From Treponema sp. (GTDB lineage Bacteria; Spirochaetota; Spirochaetia; Treponematales; Treponemataceae), in NCBI GenBank assembly GCA_024402665.1, contig JAKSTI010000005.1, positions 1 to 64,000 of the forward strand: DNA of 64,000 nucleotides, given 5' to 3'. The notes under the pieces were generated by a model. It searched no databases. It had not been told where the DNA came from and was given only the letters and a program-made list of their open reading frames with translations. The position numbers and the translations under genes are program-made. Position 1 is the stretch's first letter. Every line of letters starts with the position of its first letter. This document shows positions 52,145 through 60,748 of this stretch, one piece after another.

Positions 52145-52543
52145 TTACACTAATGTGATGTAAGGCTCATCATAATAGGCAAACTTCTGGTCATGACTTA
52201 AAAGCATCATACAATCAGATTTTGCCTGAGCAAGAAGTCCATGATCAAAAGGATCATTATGAGGCGGTGTATCAGGCTTTTTCTCCAGAGATTCTAATGC
52301 TACCACATGGCGCTCATCAAAAGGGAGTTTTTTGAATCCTGACTGCTCACAGTAGTGCATGAATTCTGTTCCAGAAAAATTCATTTTGCCAATTCTATGT
52401 TTGATTGCTATTTCCCACATAGAAAGAACACTGTAATAAACAGTATTATTTTCATCCAGCAAAATGCGTTTTGCATTTTCCGACAATTGGGGATCAGAAT
52501 TAAACAGCCAGTAAAGGATATGTGTATCTGCTAAAATATTCAT
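52145..52543 (-). CDS. PIN-domain (VapC-type) toxin
   Basis: 132 residues, one PIN domain. Acidic residues expected to bind Mg are present: Asp6 (ILADTHILYWL), Glu44 (SMWEIAIK), Asp99 (NDPFDHGLLAQA) and Asp117 (LSHDQKF). PIN toxins are RNases, often cutting tRNA or rRNA. It starts 2 bases after its antitoxin gene and shares its promoter. The combination of a PIN toxin with a Phd-like antitoxin is a known variant. Confidence 0.93.
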   Translation of the reverse strand: MNILADTHILYWLFNSDPQLSENAKRILLDENNTVYYSVLSMWEIAIKHRIGKMNFSGTEFMHYCEQSGFKKLPFDERHVVALESLEKKPDTPPHNDPFDHGLLAQAKSDCMMLLSHDQKFAYYDEPYITLV

Positions 52544-52545
52544 AC

Positions 52546-52794
52546 TTAGATATCCTCACTTCCAAAAAACATTTGGGCTATTTCATCATCCCCATCATTA
52601 ATTGAAATTGGATATTTCAATTTCCCTGCGGCAATACCAAAAGCTTTTTTTCGGTCAACCTGAGGAATCAAAGTCATTCTTGCTATAGGTTTATTATTCT
52701 TGCAAATAATGACCTCTTCTTCTTCTTTGTTTTCAAGAAGCATCAAAAGCTTTGAAAAATTTGTCTTTGCTTCAAGAACATTCATCTGGCACAT
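52546..52794 (-). CDS. Phd/YefM-family antitoxin
   Basis: About 82 residues from the ATG at 52792-52794 with GAGG six bases upstream; a longer ORF to 52866 runs through the promoter and is not credible. MNVLEAKTNFSKLLMLLENK and VIICKNNKPIARMTLIPQ are the Phd/YefM DNA-binding fold; the acidic C-terminus (INDGDDEIAQMFFGSEDI) is the usual toxin-binding tail. It neutralises the PIN toxin and probably represses the promoter through the palindromes at 52817-52833 and 52872-52888. Confidence 0.92.
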   Translation of the reverse strand: MCQMNVLEAKTNFSKLLMLLENKEEEEVIICKNNKPIARMTLIPQVDRKKAFGIAAGKLKYPISINDGDDEIAQMFFGSEDI

Positions 52795-52816
52795 AATCCA
52801 CCTCACTACACTAAAC

Positions 52817-52833
52817 TTAGTCAACTTGACTAA
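52817..52833. promoter_or_regulatory. Toxin-antitoxin operator 1
   Basis: Perfect palindrome TTAGTCAA-C-TTGACTAA placed over the predicted transcription start, as expected for autorepression by the antitoxin/toxin complex. Confidence 0.8.
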
Positions 52834-52837
52834 CCCT

Positions 52838-52866
52838 AGTATAGCGTATAGTAAATTATTTGTCAA
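52838..52866 (-). promoter_or_regulatory. Toxin-antitoxin promoter
   Basis: Minus strand: consensus TTGACA (52861-52866), exactly 17 bases, TATACT (52838-52843). It is the best sigma-70-type match noticed in the window. Confidence 0.9.
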
Positions 52867-52871
52867 TAAAA

Positions 52872-52888
52872 TTAGTCAGGTTGACCAG
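52872..52888. promoter_or_regulatory. Toxin-antitoxin operator 2 (imperfect)
   Basis: TTAGTCAGGTTGACCAG, an imperfect copy of operator 1, located 5 bases upstream of the -35 and next to the stop codon of the ABC transporter gene. Confidence 0.6.
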
Positions 52889-52894
52889 CCAATC

Positions 52895-54709
52895 CTACTC
52901 ATACTTGCCGGCCTGAGCATTCCACATAGCAGCGTATTTTCCGTTCAGGGCAATCAGGCTTTCGTGAGTTCCTTCTTCAATGATACGCCCTTTTTCAAGC
53001 ATAACAATTCGGTCTGCATCACGGGTTGTTGAAAGTCTGTGTGAAATATAGAATACGGTCTTACCTTTTGCCGCTGTTTCCATTGCTTTGTTCAGTTCGT
53101 ATTCGGCAATTGGATCCAAAGCAGAACTTGGTTCATCCATAATCAGAATATCTGCATTTTTATAGAAGGCTCTTGAAATAGCAATTTTCTGGCTTTCACC
53201 ACCACTAAAATCAACGCCCTTTTTATCAAACTCAGTTGTAACCTGAGTAAAAAGCCCGTCTGGAAGTTTTGCAAATTTTCCACCAAAGCCCGAACTTTCC
53301 AATGCAGTTTTAATCTGTGAAGATTTTTCTTCCGTTTCTGCATCACTAAGATTATCCATTACAACATTCTGAGCCAAAGTTGCACCAAACAACTGATAAT
53401 CCTGGAAAACTACACCAATTCGTTTGTGGTAATCTCTTGGGCAGTATTCCTTAATATCCTTTCCGTGGTAGATGATGGAACCGCTGCTAGGATCATACAA
53501 ATGCATCAACAGTTTAATAAGGGTTGTTTTACCAGCACCGTTATAACCAACAATTGCAACATGTTCCCCAGGACGAACTTTAAGTGAAATATCATTTAAA
53601 ATCTGTTTGCCACCTTCAGTATAAGCAAAGGAAACATTTTTAAGTTCAAGTTCACCCAATCCTTCTGGAACTGGTTCTCCTACATCCTGTTTAAGTTTTG
53701 GCTCATATTTTAAGAAAGCGAGGATTTTGTCGATGTACAGACTGTTTTCGTGAGCGGCTGGAGGCAAATCTGCAAATCTAGACATACAGCCTCGCAAACT
53801 TCCAGTTCTATTAAACAGAACAACTGCATCACTGTAGCTTACGGAATGTAAAACTGCTGCTTTGTAAACAAGATATGCAATGTACAAACCATCAATCAAA
53901 AAGTCACCAACAACATAGTTTCTTACAAAAGCAAGCCAGGTTCTGATTTTTCCAACCTTTTTATTTTCATCAATAATCTGGTCATTTGCTTCTGCAAATT
54001 CGTTTTCCAGATAATTTCCTGCATTAGGATGAAGTCTCAACTCTTTTGCGTAATCTTTAAGATAAAAAACTCGACTTACATAATCACGTTTACGCATAGA
54101 AGGATTGATTTTTAATCTGTTTTCGTAATTTACCTTGTTCAATTTTTTAGAAACAAAAAAGCGCAAAATAAATGAAACAAATACAAAAACAATTCCAATT
54201 GGATCCAATACAAGATAGAAAATTCCAGTTGTAAAGAGAACTGTAATTGCCTGCATACCCATATTCAGCATGTTCAAGAATCGGTCAATACTTGCTTCTG
54301 CTTCTGAAACCCCAAGTACAAAATCATTGTAATAATCTGGGTCGTCATAGCAGGAAAGGTCAATTTCCGATGCCTTCTGATACATCTGTTCTTTAAGAGC
54401 ACGATACAATTTTGGCTTGCACTTAAAACTCCATCCGTAAATAAAAAAGCCATCTGGGATAATCTGTATAAGATTAATAAGTAAAATTATTCCAATGTAA
54501 ATAAAGGCCTTCATAAATGGCTCGTGGAATTCTGCACAGTGCAATACATAACGGATTCCAAGAACGTGCTCTAAAAAGATAATTCCCTGATAACGGAAAG
54601 CGTCATACAAAAAATAAATCATATAACCCGGGCAGGTTTTAAAACACAGCTTCCACATAAAGAGCTGATTTTTTAATACATTTTTCTGTTTCTTAGTTGT
54701 GTCTTTCAT
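52895..54709 (-). CDS. ABC exporter half-transporter (second subunit)
   Basis: 604 residues. About six membrane helices (from 30 to about 300) with FFVSKKLNKVNYENRLKINP as a coupling-helix region, then a nucleotide-binding domain: Walker A VGYNGAGKTT, GVVFQDYQLFGATLAQNV (Q loop), signature VDFSGGESQKIAISRAF, Walker B DILIMDEPSSALDP and His in FYISHRLSTT. It starts at the overlapping stop of its partner (TAATG), so the two half-transporters probably form a heterodimer. Substrate (peptide, lipid or drug) cannot be inferred. Confidence 0.93.
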   Translation of the reverse strand: MKDTTKKQKNVLKNQLFMWKLCFKTCPGYMIYFLYDAFRYQGIIFLEHVLGIRYVLHCAEFHEPFMKAFIYIGIILLINLIQIIPDGFFIYGWSFKCKPKLYRALKEQMYQKASEIDLSCYDDPDYYNDFVLGVSEAEASIDRFLNMLNMGMQAITVLFTTGIFYLVLDPIGIVFVFVSFILRFFVSKKLNKVNYENRLKINPSMRKRDYVSRVFYLKDYAKELRLHPNAGNYLENEFAEANDQIIDENKKVGKIRTWLAFVRNYVVGDFLIDGLYIAYLVYKAAVLHSVSYSDAVVLFNRTGSLRGCMSRFADLPPAAHENSLYIDKILAFLKYEPKLKQDVGEPVPEGLGELELKNVSFAYTEGGKQILNDISLKVRPGEHVAIVGYNGAGKTTLIKLLMHLYDPSSGSIIYHGKDIKEYCPRDYHKRIGVVFQDYQLFGATLAQNVVMDNLSDAETEEKSSQIKTALESSGFGGKFAKLPDGLFTQVTTEFDKKGVDFSGGESQKIAISRAFYKNADILIMDEPSSALDPIAEYELNKAMETAAKGKTVFYISHRLSTTRDADRIVMLEKGRIIEEGTHESLIALNGKYAAMWNAQAGKYE

Positions 54710-56535
54710 TATGCAAAAATCCCCTCTTTAGTTTTTCCAGCAAGATAATTTTCTGCCTGTTTTTCGTACATATCTGCATAAGTTCCATGCAAATCCATCA
54801 ATTGTCTGTGAGTACCTTCCTCTTTTACCTGTCCTTGTTCCAGCAAATAAACCCAGTCTGCATTCTGAACAGAAGACAAACGGTGAGAAATAAAGAGTAA
54901 AGTATTGTCTTTGCAAGCCTTCAAAATATTGTCAAAAAGCTGATATTCGGCAATTGGATCCAATGCAGAACTTGGCTCATCAAAAACTTTAATCTGGCAT
55001 TTTCTTGCAAAAGCACGGGCTACTACAATTTTCTGGAATTCGCCGCCACTTAAAACTGCACCTTCATCATCAAATTCCCGGGTAAGAGTTGTATTTATGC
55101 CGTTTTTAAGAGTCATAACTTTGTCATAAACCCCAGAAAGTTTAAGTGCCTCAACAACAGTCTTTTCCTTTTCCGACTCTGGAATATTTTCTCCAAGCAT
55201 AACGTTATCTGCTACCGACATTGAAAACATTCTGTTATCCTGGAAAGCAGTTGCAAATAAGGCTCGGTATTTTTGCAGGTTATATTCCTTTATGTTACGT
55301 CCGTTTAATAAAATCTCACCTTCCGTTGGGTCATAAAAACGAAGAAGCAGTTTTATGATTGTTGATTTTCCAGCACCATTGTGGCCAACCAATGCGTAAG
55401 TTTTACCGTCACGGAATTCCATATTCAAATTGGAAAGAACTTTTACATCCTTATAAGCAAAACTGACATTTTTAAACTGAATAGATTCAATTTTTTCACC
55501 AGGGTCGTCGCCATCGTAATCTTCTGGGATACGTTCTTTGTATTCAAGGAAGGTTTTCAGGTAATCCATAAAAAGACCGTTTTTAAAACAAGCAGTAACA
55601 GAATCTGTAAAGCCAATTAAAATCCATGTAGTTGAAACCATCATACTTGTAATTACGGCTAACTGGGCTAAAGACATAGTTTGAGATTCAAGAGTTCTGT
55701 ATGCCCCGTAAATCAAAAGACCTTCAAAAATGAAAGTAAACGTAAACATTACATAAAACCAGTGGAAAGCTGCTGATTTTGCTGTGTATTTTTTAGTTAC
55801 ATCAGCTACTCCTGTAATTGCATCCTGATACTGTTTTTTCATCAGTTTAAATACATTTGTAAGGCGCATTTCCTTAGCATAATCTTTAAGGTACATAACA
55901 CGATTGATGTAATCAATTCTACGATTATGAGGTGCCATATCTTTATTACGTTTGTAATCAATATTAATAACTACACGCTTAAAAATAAAATTGCCTATAA
56001 TTGGAAAGAGGATAAATAAAACAGAAAGCTTATCTACCTGAAACATAAAGGTAAAAGCACAAATGCTGGCAATAACTCCAAAGAAAACACCAAAAAGCAT
56101 TTCTACAGTTGTACAAAGCTGGACATCGGCATTTTTCATTGCAAGAGTGTATTTGTCATAAAAGTCTGTATTTTCAAAACATTCCAGTTCCACATTGCGG
56201 GATTTTCTAAAAAGTTTCTGATACAGTTTTTTGTTTACTTCTGCCTTACAAACCGGGTACACGTGGCCATTCAAATAACTGTTGTACAGCGACATTAAAG
56301 AAAAAACAGTTACTGTAATTCCAAGAAAAATCATAATGTGACCAAATGCCTGGCCTGTTTCCAGCGAATTGATTACAAAGCGCATAAAAAATGCACTGTA
56401 AAAAAGCCACTCAAAATAACCAAGAAAACGACTGATTGCCCCATGAACCACAAGTCTGGGACTCATACTCCACAGCAGTTTCAGGGCGTAAAAATTGTTT
56501 TTTAATGTACTGATTTTTGAATTTGATTTAGACAT
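54709..56535 (-). CDS. ABC exporter half-transporter (first subunit)
   Basis: 608 residues. Six membrane helices (about 28-300), then the nucleotide-binding domain: Walker A VGHNGAGKST, FATAFQDNRMFSMSVADNVM, signature VLSGGEFQKIVVARAF, Walker B IKVFDEPSSALDP and LFISHRLSSV. Both subunits keep Walker A, signature, the catalytic Glu (DEPSSALDP) and the switch His, so both sites look competent. It overlaps its partner by 1 base. Confidence 0.93.
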   Translation of the reverse strand: MSKSNSKISTLKNNFYALKLLWSMSPRLVVHGAISRFLGYFEWLFYSAFFMRFVINSLETGQAFGHIMIFLGITVTVFSLMSLYNSYLNGHVYPVCKAEVNKKLYQKLFRKSRNVELECFENTDFYDKYTLAMKNADVQLCTTVEMLFGVFFGVIASICAFTFMFQVDKLSVLFILFPIIGNFIFKRVVINIDYKRNKDMAPHNRRIDYINRVMYLKDYAKEMRLTNVFKLMKKQYQDAITGVADVTKKYTAKSAAFHWFYVMFTFTFIFEGLLIYGAYRTLESQTMSLAQLAVITSMMVSTTWILIGFTDSVTACFKNGLFMDYLKTFLEYKERIPEDYDGDDPGEKIESIQFKNVSFAYKDVKVLSNLNMEFRDGKTYALVGHNGAGKSTIIKLLLRFYDPTEGEILLNGRNIKEYNLQKYRALFATAFQDNRMFSMSVADNVMLGENIPESEKEKTVVEALKLSGVYDKVMTLKNGINTTLTREFDDEGAVLSGGEFQKIVVARAFARKCQIKVFDEPSSALDPIAEYQLFDNILKACKDNTLLFISHRLSSVQNADWVYLLEQGQVKEEGTHRQLMDLHGTYADMYEKQAENYLAGKTKEGIFA

Positions 56536-56681
56536 TTTTAAACTCCCCCAATACTTTTATAAGTCACTAATATATCATTCAAAAGTGATTATGACTATAA
56601 ACTTGCACTTTAATCCAACACTTGAAAATAAACTTCCAGAAGTATATCCTTGTTCACATAATTTTTTTTGAGGATATAAAA

Positions 56682-58136
56682 ATGGCTAAACAGATTGAGC
56701 AGAATCAGACTGAAAATCAGGCAACAGAAAATAAATCAAAATTCAGAACAAGAATAATCATTTCTACAATTTCTTCTATTCTTGTTGCTTTTGCCGCTCT
56801 GGTTTTAATCAGGGTAAATAATTTTTCAGATACAAAAGATGCCCCTTCCCTTTCTCATTTACAGGAAGTTCAGCTTTACACTTATCTGCAGGAAACATAT
56901 CCACAGCGTTACGAAATTCTTCATAAACTTTCTTATATAGACAACTATCCTTCTCTTGATGTAGGAGCCGGTTCCGCAATTCTTATTGATGTTCGCACAG
57001 GCGACATTCTTTACGAAAAAAATGCAGATGAAATTATTCCACCAGCCAGCATGACTAAACTTTTTGCAATGTATGTTGTTGATCAGGAAGTTGCAGCCGG
57101 TCGCCTCTCTTATAACCAGATAATCCCAATTCCAGAAGAAGCCCTTGCATGTAATATGCCGCCACATTCATCCCTTATGTTTTTAGGAGAAGGACAGGTT
57201 GTTACTCTTGAAGAACTCCTTCTTGGTCTTTCAATCTGTTCCGGAAACGATGCTGCCTATGCCCTAGCCTACACTGTAAGCGGTTCAATGGAAGCATTTA
57301 TTGAACGAATGAATCAGATTGCCTTTGATTTAAAACTTAAAAACACTCATTTTGTTGAAAGTTCAGGTTACAGCGAATTAAACACAACTACTGCAAGAGA
57401 AATGGCTGCTTTCTGTAAAGTATATCTTTCTGAACATCCCGATTCTCTTAAAAAATTCCATGCTGTAAGAAGCTTTACTTATCCAAAAGAAGAAAATATG
57501 GCACCTGGAGACAAATATGGTCCTCAGGATTTTTCACAGGGATTACCACGCCACATTACAATGGGAATCACACAGAGCAATACAAATCCTTTGTTAGGAA
57601 AATTAAAAGGCTGCGACGGATTAAAAACAGGATACATTGATGAAAGCGGTTATAATCTGGCACTTACTGCAATCAGAAATGATACAAGATTTTTGTCTGT
57701 TACAATGCGGGGCCCGGGACGCAGCACAGCAGAGGGGCAGGCAGGACGTATTAAAGACGGAACTACTCTTATGAATTATGCTTTTGGCTCTTTTGCAGAT
57801 TTAACACATATTTCTGCAATCAAAAATTATTTTGTAAAAAACTACGGCAGCAAAGAAATGGGATTTTACGCAGTTCCAGCATACAATGTTGAAGGCGTTT
57901 GTGTTCCTTATCTTACAGGCGACTCTATTGCCGATAACATGAACAATGTTCAGATAGAAGTAAATGTTCCTGAAAAAATCACAGAACCTGTAAAAGCCGG
58001 TGAAAAGGTTGGAGAAATTAAAATTATTCTTGGAAACAATGTTCTTGAAACAGTTCCTCTGATTGCAGACAGAACAACAACAAAATGCAATGGACTTATG
58101 GGCCTCATTGATAAAGTTGCCGTAAAATTTAATTAA
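56682..58136 (+). CDS. D-alanyl-D-alanine carboxypeptidase (PBP5/DacA type)
   Basis: 484 residues from the ATG at 56682 (GAGG upstream); an in-frame TTG at 56622 is unlikely. One N-terminal membrane helix (about 23-43) instead of a cleavable signal. Penicillin-binding motifs: SxxK at 123-126 (PPASMTKLFAM), SGN at 187-189 (ICSGNDAA) and KTG at 315-317 (GLKTGYIDESG). C-terminal PBP5 beta-domain (about 380-484). It trims pentapeptide side chains of peptidoglycan. It is divergent from the ABC exporter operon and convergent with the EAL gene. Confidence 0.95.
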   Translation: MAKQIEQNQTENQATENKSKFRTRIIISTISSILVAFAALVLIRVNNFSDTKDAPSLSHLQEVQLYTYLQETYPQRYEILHKLSYIDNYPSLDVGAGSAILIDVRTGDILYEKNADEIIPPASMTKLFAMYVVDQEVAAGRLSYNQIIPIPEEALACNMPPHSSLMFLGEGQVVTLEELLLGLSICSGNDAAYALAYTVSGSMEAFIERMNQIAFDLKLKNTHFVESSGYSELNTTTAREMAAFCKVYLSEHPDSLKKFHAVRSFTYPKEENMAPGDKYGPQDFSQGLPRHITMGITQSNTNPLLGKLKGCDGLKTGYIDESGYNLALTAIRNDTRFLSVTMRGPGRSTAEGQAGRIKDGTTLMNYAFGSFADLTHISAIKNYFVKNYGSKEMGFYAVPAYNVEGVCVPYLTGDSIADNMNNVQIEVNVPEKITEPVKAGEKVGEIKIILGNNVLETVPLIADRTTTKCNGLMGLIDKVAVKFN

Positions 58137-58163
58137 TAAAGTTTAATTAATCAGACAATCAAG

Positions 58164-60119
58164 TTAGAAATCGTAAGTTTCCTTTTCAATCATCATTGTA
58201 AGGAATTCTTCTTTTGGAAGACCCTTTGCAAAATAGAAGCCCTGAAGGTAATCACAACCCATTTTGGTTAACCAGGTTGCCTGGGCTTTTGTTTCAACCC
58301 CTTCTGCAAGAACAGTCATTCCAAGTTTTTTAATCATATCAATTGTTGCAGAAAGTGCGATTTCTGCTTTTTCATCTTCAAAGGCAGTCCAGACAATATT
58401 TTTATCAATCTTAACCATTTTGAACGGCAGATTAAGCAGATAATTCATATTTGAATAGCCGGAACCGTAATCATCAAGGGAAAGTTCAATTCCTTCTGCC
58501 GCAAGACGCTTCATGTTGTTCAAAAGAATTTCTGGTGTGTGAGCGGCGGCTGTTTCTGTAATCTCCAGATTAATTATTGAAGAAGGAACTCTATGAATTG
58601 TTCTGATTGTTAAAATCTGTTCAGCAAGAATTTCCTGCATACACTGGGCCACAGAAAGGTTAATATCAATTTTTCTGATTCCGTACAATTCAAGATCAAG
58701 ACCAGAAAGAGTTTTACAAACTGAATCAAATACAAACTGACCGATTCTAAGAATATCACCTGTTTTTTCAGAAATAGGGATAAATTCTTCTGGAGAAACA
58801 AATTCCCCGTTTTCATCTTTCATACGGATTAATGCTTCTGCACCAATAAGTTTCTTTTCTGCAGTAGAACAAATTGGCTGATAGTAAACATCAAAACGTT
58901 CTTCTGCAAGAGCATTTCTTAAAAGATGGGCAATATATGCTGTATGTTTTTTATATTCTGTATCAATATCCCGGGCATAAACAATTGAACTTCTCTGATG
59001 ACTTTCAGATGTAACTAAATCAATTATATCAAGAATAGCTTCTGGAGTTTTTGCATCTCTTGGGCATTCTGAAACACAAATGTGAGAGTACAATTTAAGT
59101 TCAAGGGCATCACTAACCCAAGGTTCATGGAATCTGGCTCTGATTTCAAAAATATAGCGGTCAATATTTCTAGGATTATAGTCCTGGAATACAAGAGTGA
59201 ATTTTCCCTGTGGAAGGTAATAAATTTCAGCCTCTGGAAATGTTTCTGAAAGGAAAGTAGAAACCATTTTAAGGAAGCGTGTCATCTGACTGACACCAAA
59301 GGCATTTGTAATAAAAAGAGTGTCATCAAGGATGATTGTAACAGAAAGAAATTCTTCACCTGGACGCAGATAATAGTTTGTCATTTTTACAAATGCTGCC
59401 TGATTAAAACAACCTGTTTTTTTGTCTATAAATTCTTCAGGAGTCTGCAAAAGAGAAGAACACATAATTGCTGAAAGAGAGATTGCAAAATCCTGAACGT
59501 ATACTGTTGGTATATAAGTCTGAACAGTAACAGCCACAATCATAACTGCAACAAAGGCAATCATAAGCACAGTACGATTAATTGGAATCTCTTTTCTATT
59601 ATGTAAAATTATTAGTACTGCAACAACCAGAAAATAAATCTGGCAGGCAAAAAACACAGGGTATAAAGGTCCGGTCTGAAACATCTGATTCTGATTTACG
59701 AAAAACAGAATTGGAATTCCGGAAAACTTATACATAAATGGGGAAATTGAAACAAGAATAAGCTGCAATAATAATGGAAGTCCAACATGAAGCTTGAAAA
59801 TATTTCTCTGGCGCGCATTTTTCTTATCAAAAAAGTTGACGATGGCAGAACAATAGATTACGTAACAAACAGGGATTGCACTATTTAAATACAGGATTCC
59901 TCCGTTAATAAGCCACACTACAGATTTAGGAACAGGAAAATATCCTTTTAGTACAAGAGCACTACAAATATCCAAAATTGCAGATAACAGAGAAAGAATC
60001 AAAAATGTTATGAAGGCTTTATTTTGAACAATTGGAAGGTTCTTACGGTGAAAATGAAAACCAATAAGAATTCCAAAAACGAACAAAGACGCCAGCGCAA
60101 AATCTATGTTATTATACAC
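58164..60119 (-). CDS. Membrane EAL-domain protein with degenerate GGDEF (c-di-GMP phosphodiesterase)
   Basis: 651 residues, GTG start with AGGA 8 bases upstream. Seven predicted membrane helices (about 5-225; histidine-kinase-like 7TM sensor). A GGDEF-like domain (about 230-395) has lost its motif: LPQGKFTLV replaces GG[DE]EF. The EAL domain (405-645) is intact: Glu428 in GAEALIRMK, Asn487, Glu519 (LEITE), Asp549-Asp550 (LDDYGSGYSNMNYLL), Lys570, Glu606 and Gln626 in LQGFYFAKGLP. It should hydrolyse cyclic di-GMP under membrane input control. Confidence 0.93.
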   Translation of the reverse strand: MYNNIDFALASLFVFGILIGFHFHRKNLPIVQNKAFITFLILSLLSAILDICSALVLKGYFPVPKSVVWLINGGILYLNSAIPVCYVIYCSAIVNFFDKKNARQRNIFKLHVGLPLLLQLILVSISPFMYKFSGIPILFFVNQNQMFQTGPLYPVFFACQIYFLVVAVLIILHNRKEIPINRTVLMIAFVAVMIVAVTVQTYIPTVYVQDFAISLSAIMCSSLLQTPEEFIDKKTGCFNQAAFVKMTNYYLRPGEEFLSVTIILDDTLFITNAFGVSQMTRFLKMVSTFLSETFPEAEIYYLPQGKFTLVFQDYNPRNIDRYIFEIRARFHEPWVSDALELKLYSHICVSECPRDAKTPEAILDIIDLVTSESHQRSSIVYARDIDTEYKKHTAYIAHLLRNALAEERFDVYYQPICSTAEKKLIGAEALIRMKDENGEFVSPEEFIPISEKTGDILRIGQFVFDSVCKTLSGLDLELYGIRKIDINLSVAQCMQEILAEQILTIRTIHRVPSSIINLEITETAAAHTPEILLNNMKRLAAEGIELSLDDYGSGYSNMNYLLNLPFKMVKIDKNIVWTAFEDEKAEIALSATIDMIKKLGMTVLAEGVETKAQATWLTKMGCDYLQGFYFAKGLPKEEFLTMMIEKETYDF

Positions 60120-60232
60120 AAAAAGTCCTGTCTTTTACTTTAACCTTGGAATAGTCAAAAGTCAAATCTTGCTTTTTGGTTTTTCATAATTTACAATATA
60201 AGAGATTATTTTTTCTTTTTTTTAGAGGGCTT

Positions 60233-60748
60233 ATGTTAAAAGCAATAATGAAATTCTTTAAATCCCTGAACAATAACTCACATCCTGGTGAAATTGCTCA
60301 TGCGGTCTGTCTTGGAATGGTATTGGGCCTTACTCCAAAAGATAATGCTTTCTGGTACGTTCTGTTTGTTTTCTTTTTATTCATCAGAATCAACAAAAGT
60401 GCATTATTTATTTTCACTTTTATTTTTGCTCTGATTGCACCTGCTTTTGACAATATTTTCCATCAGGTTGGCTACTCTATTCTGACCTACGAAAAGCTGA
60501 CCCCTGTTTTTGCAAAATTGATTGATATCCCATTTGTGTTCTTTACAAAATTCAACAACACAATTGTAATGGGATCTTTCGTAACTGCAGTTGCAGCATA
60601 TATCCCTATGTATTTCCTTGTGCGTATTTTTGTCAGATACTGGCGTGCTATTTTTTCACCTCTTGTAAGAAAAACACGGCTTGTAAATTTTCTTTCAAAG
60701 ATTCCTCTTGTTCAGAAAATTCAGGAAATTGGAGATGATTTAGCATGA
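60233..60748 (+). CDS. TIGR03546-family membrane protein
   Basis: 171 residues from the ATG at 60233 (AGAGGG upstream); an in-frame TTG at 60176 is not supported. Three to four hydrophobic segments: AVCLGMVLGLTPKDNAFWYV, LFIFTFIFALIAPAFDNIF and VMGSFVTAVAAYIPMYFLVR. The arrangement before a TIGR03545-like gene is characteristic of this uncharacterised pair. Start/stop of the two genes overlap (ATGA), so they probably form one complex. Function unknown. Confidence 0.88.
   Translation: MLKAIMKFFKSLNNNSHPGEIAHAVCLGMVLGLTPKDNAFWYVLFVFFLFIRINKSALFIFTFIFALIAPAFDNIFHQVGYSILTYEKLTPVFAKLIDIPFVFFTKFNNTIVMGSFVTAVAAYIPMYFLVRIFVRYWRAIFSPLVRKTRLVNFLSKIPLVQKIQEIGDDLA

Noticed and set aside
52546..52866. 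Long version of the antitoxin starting at 52866
   Set aside because: It would translate through the -10, -35 and operator; the ATG at 52794 has a proper ribosome site and matches the Phd family start.
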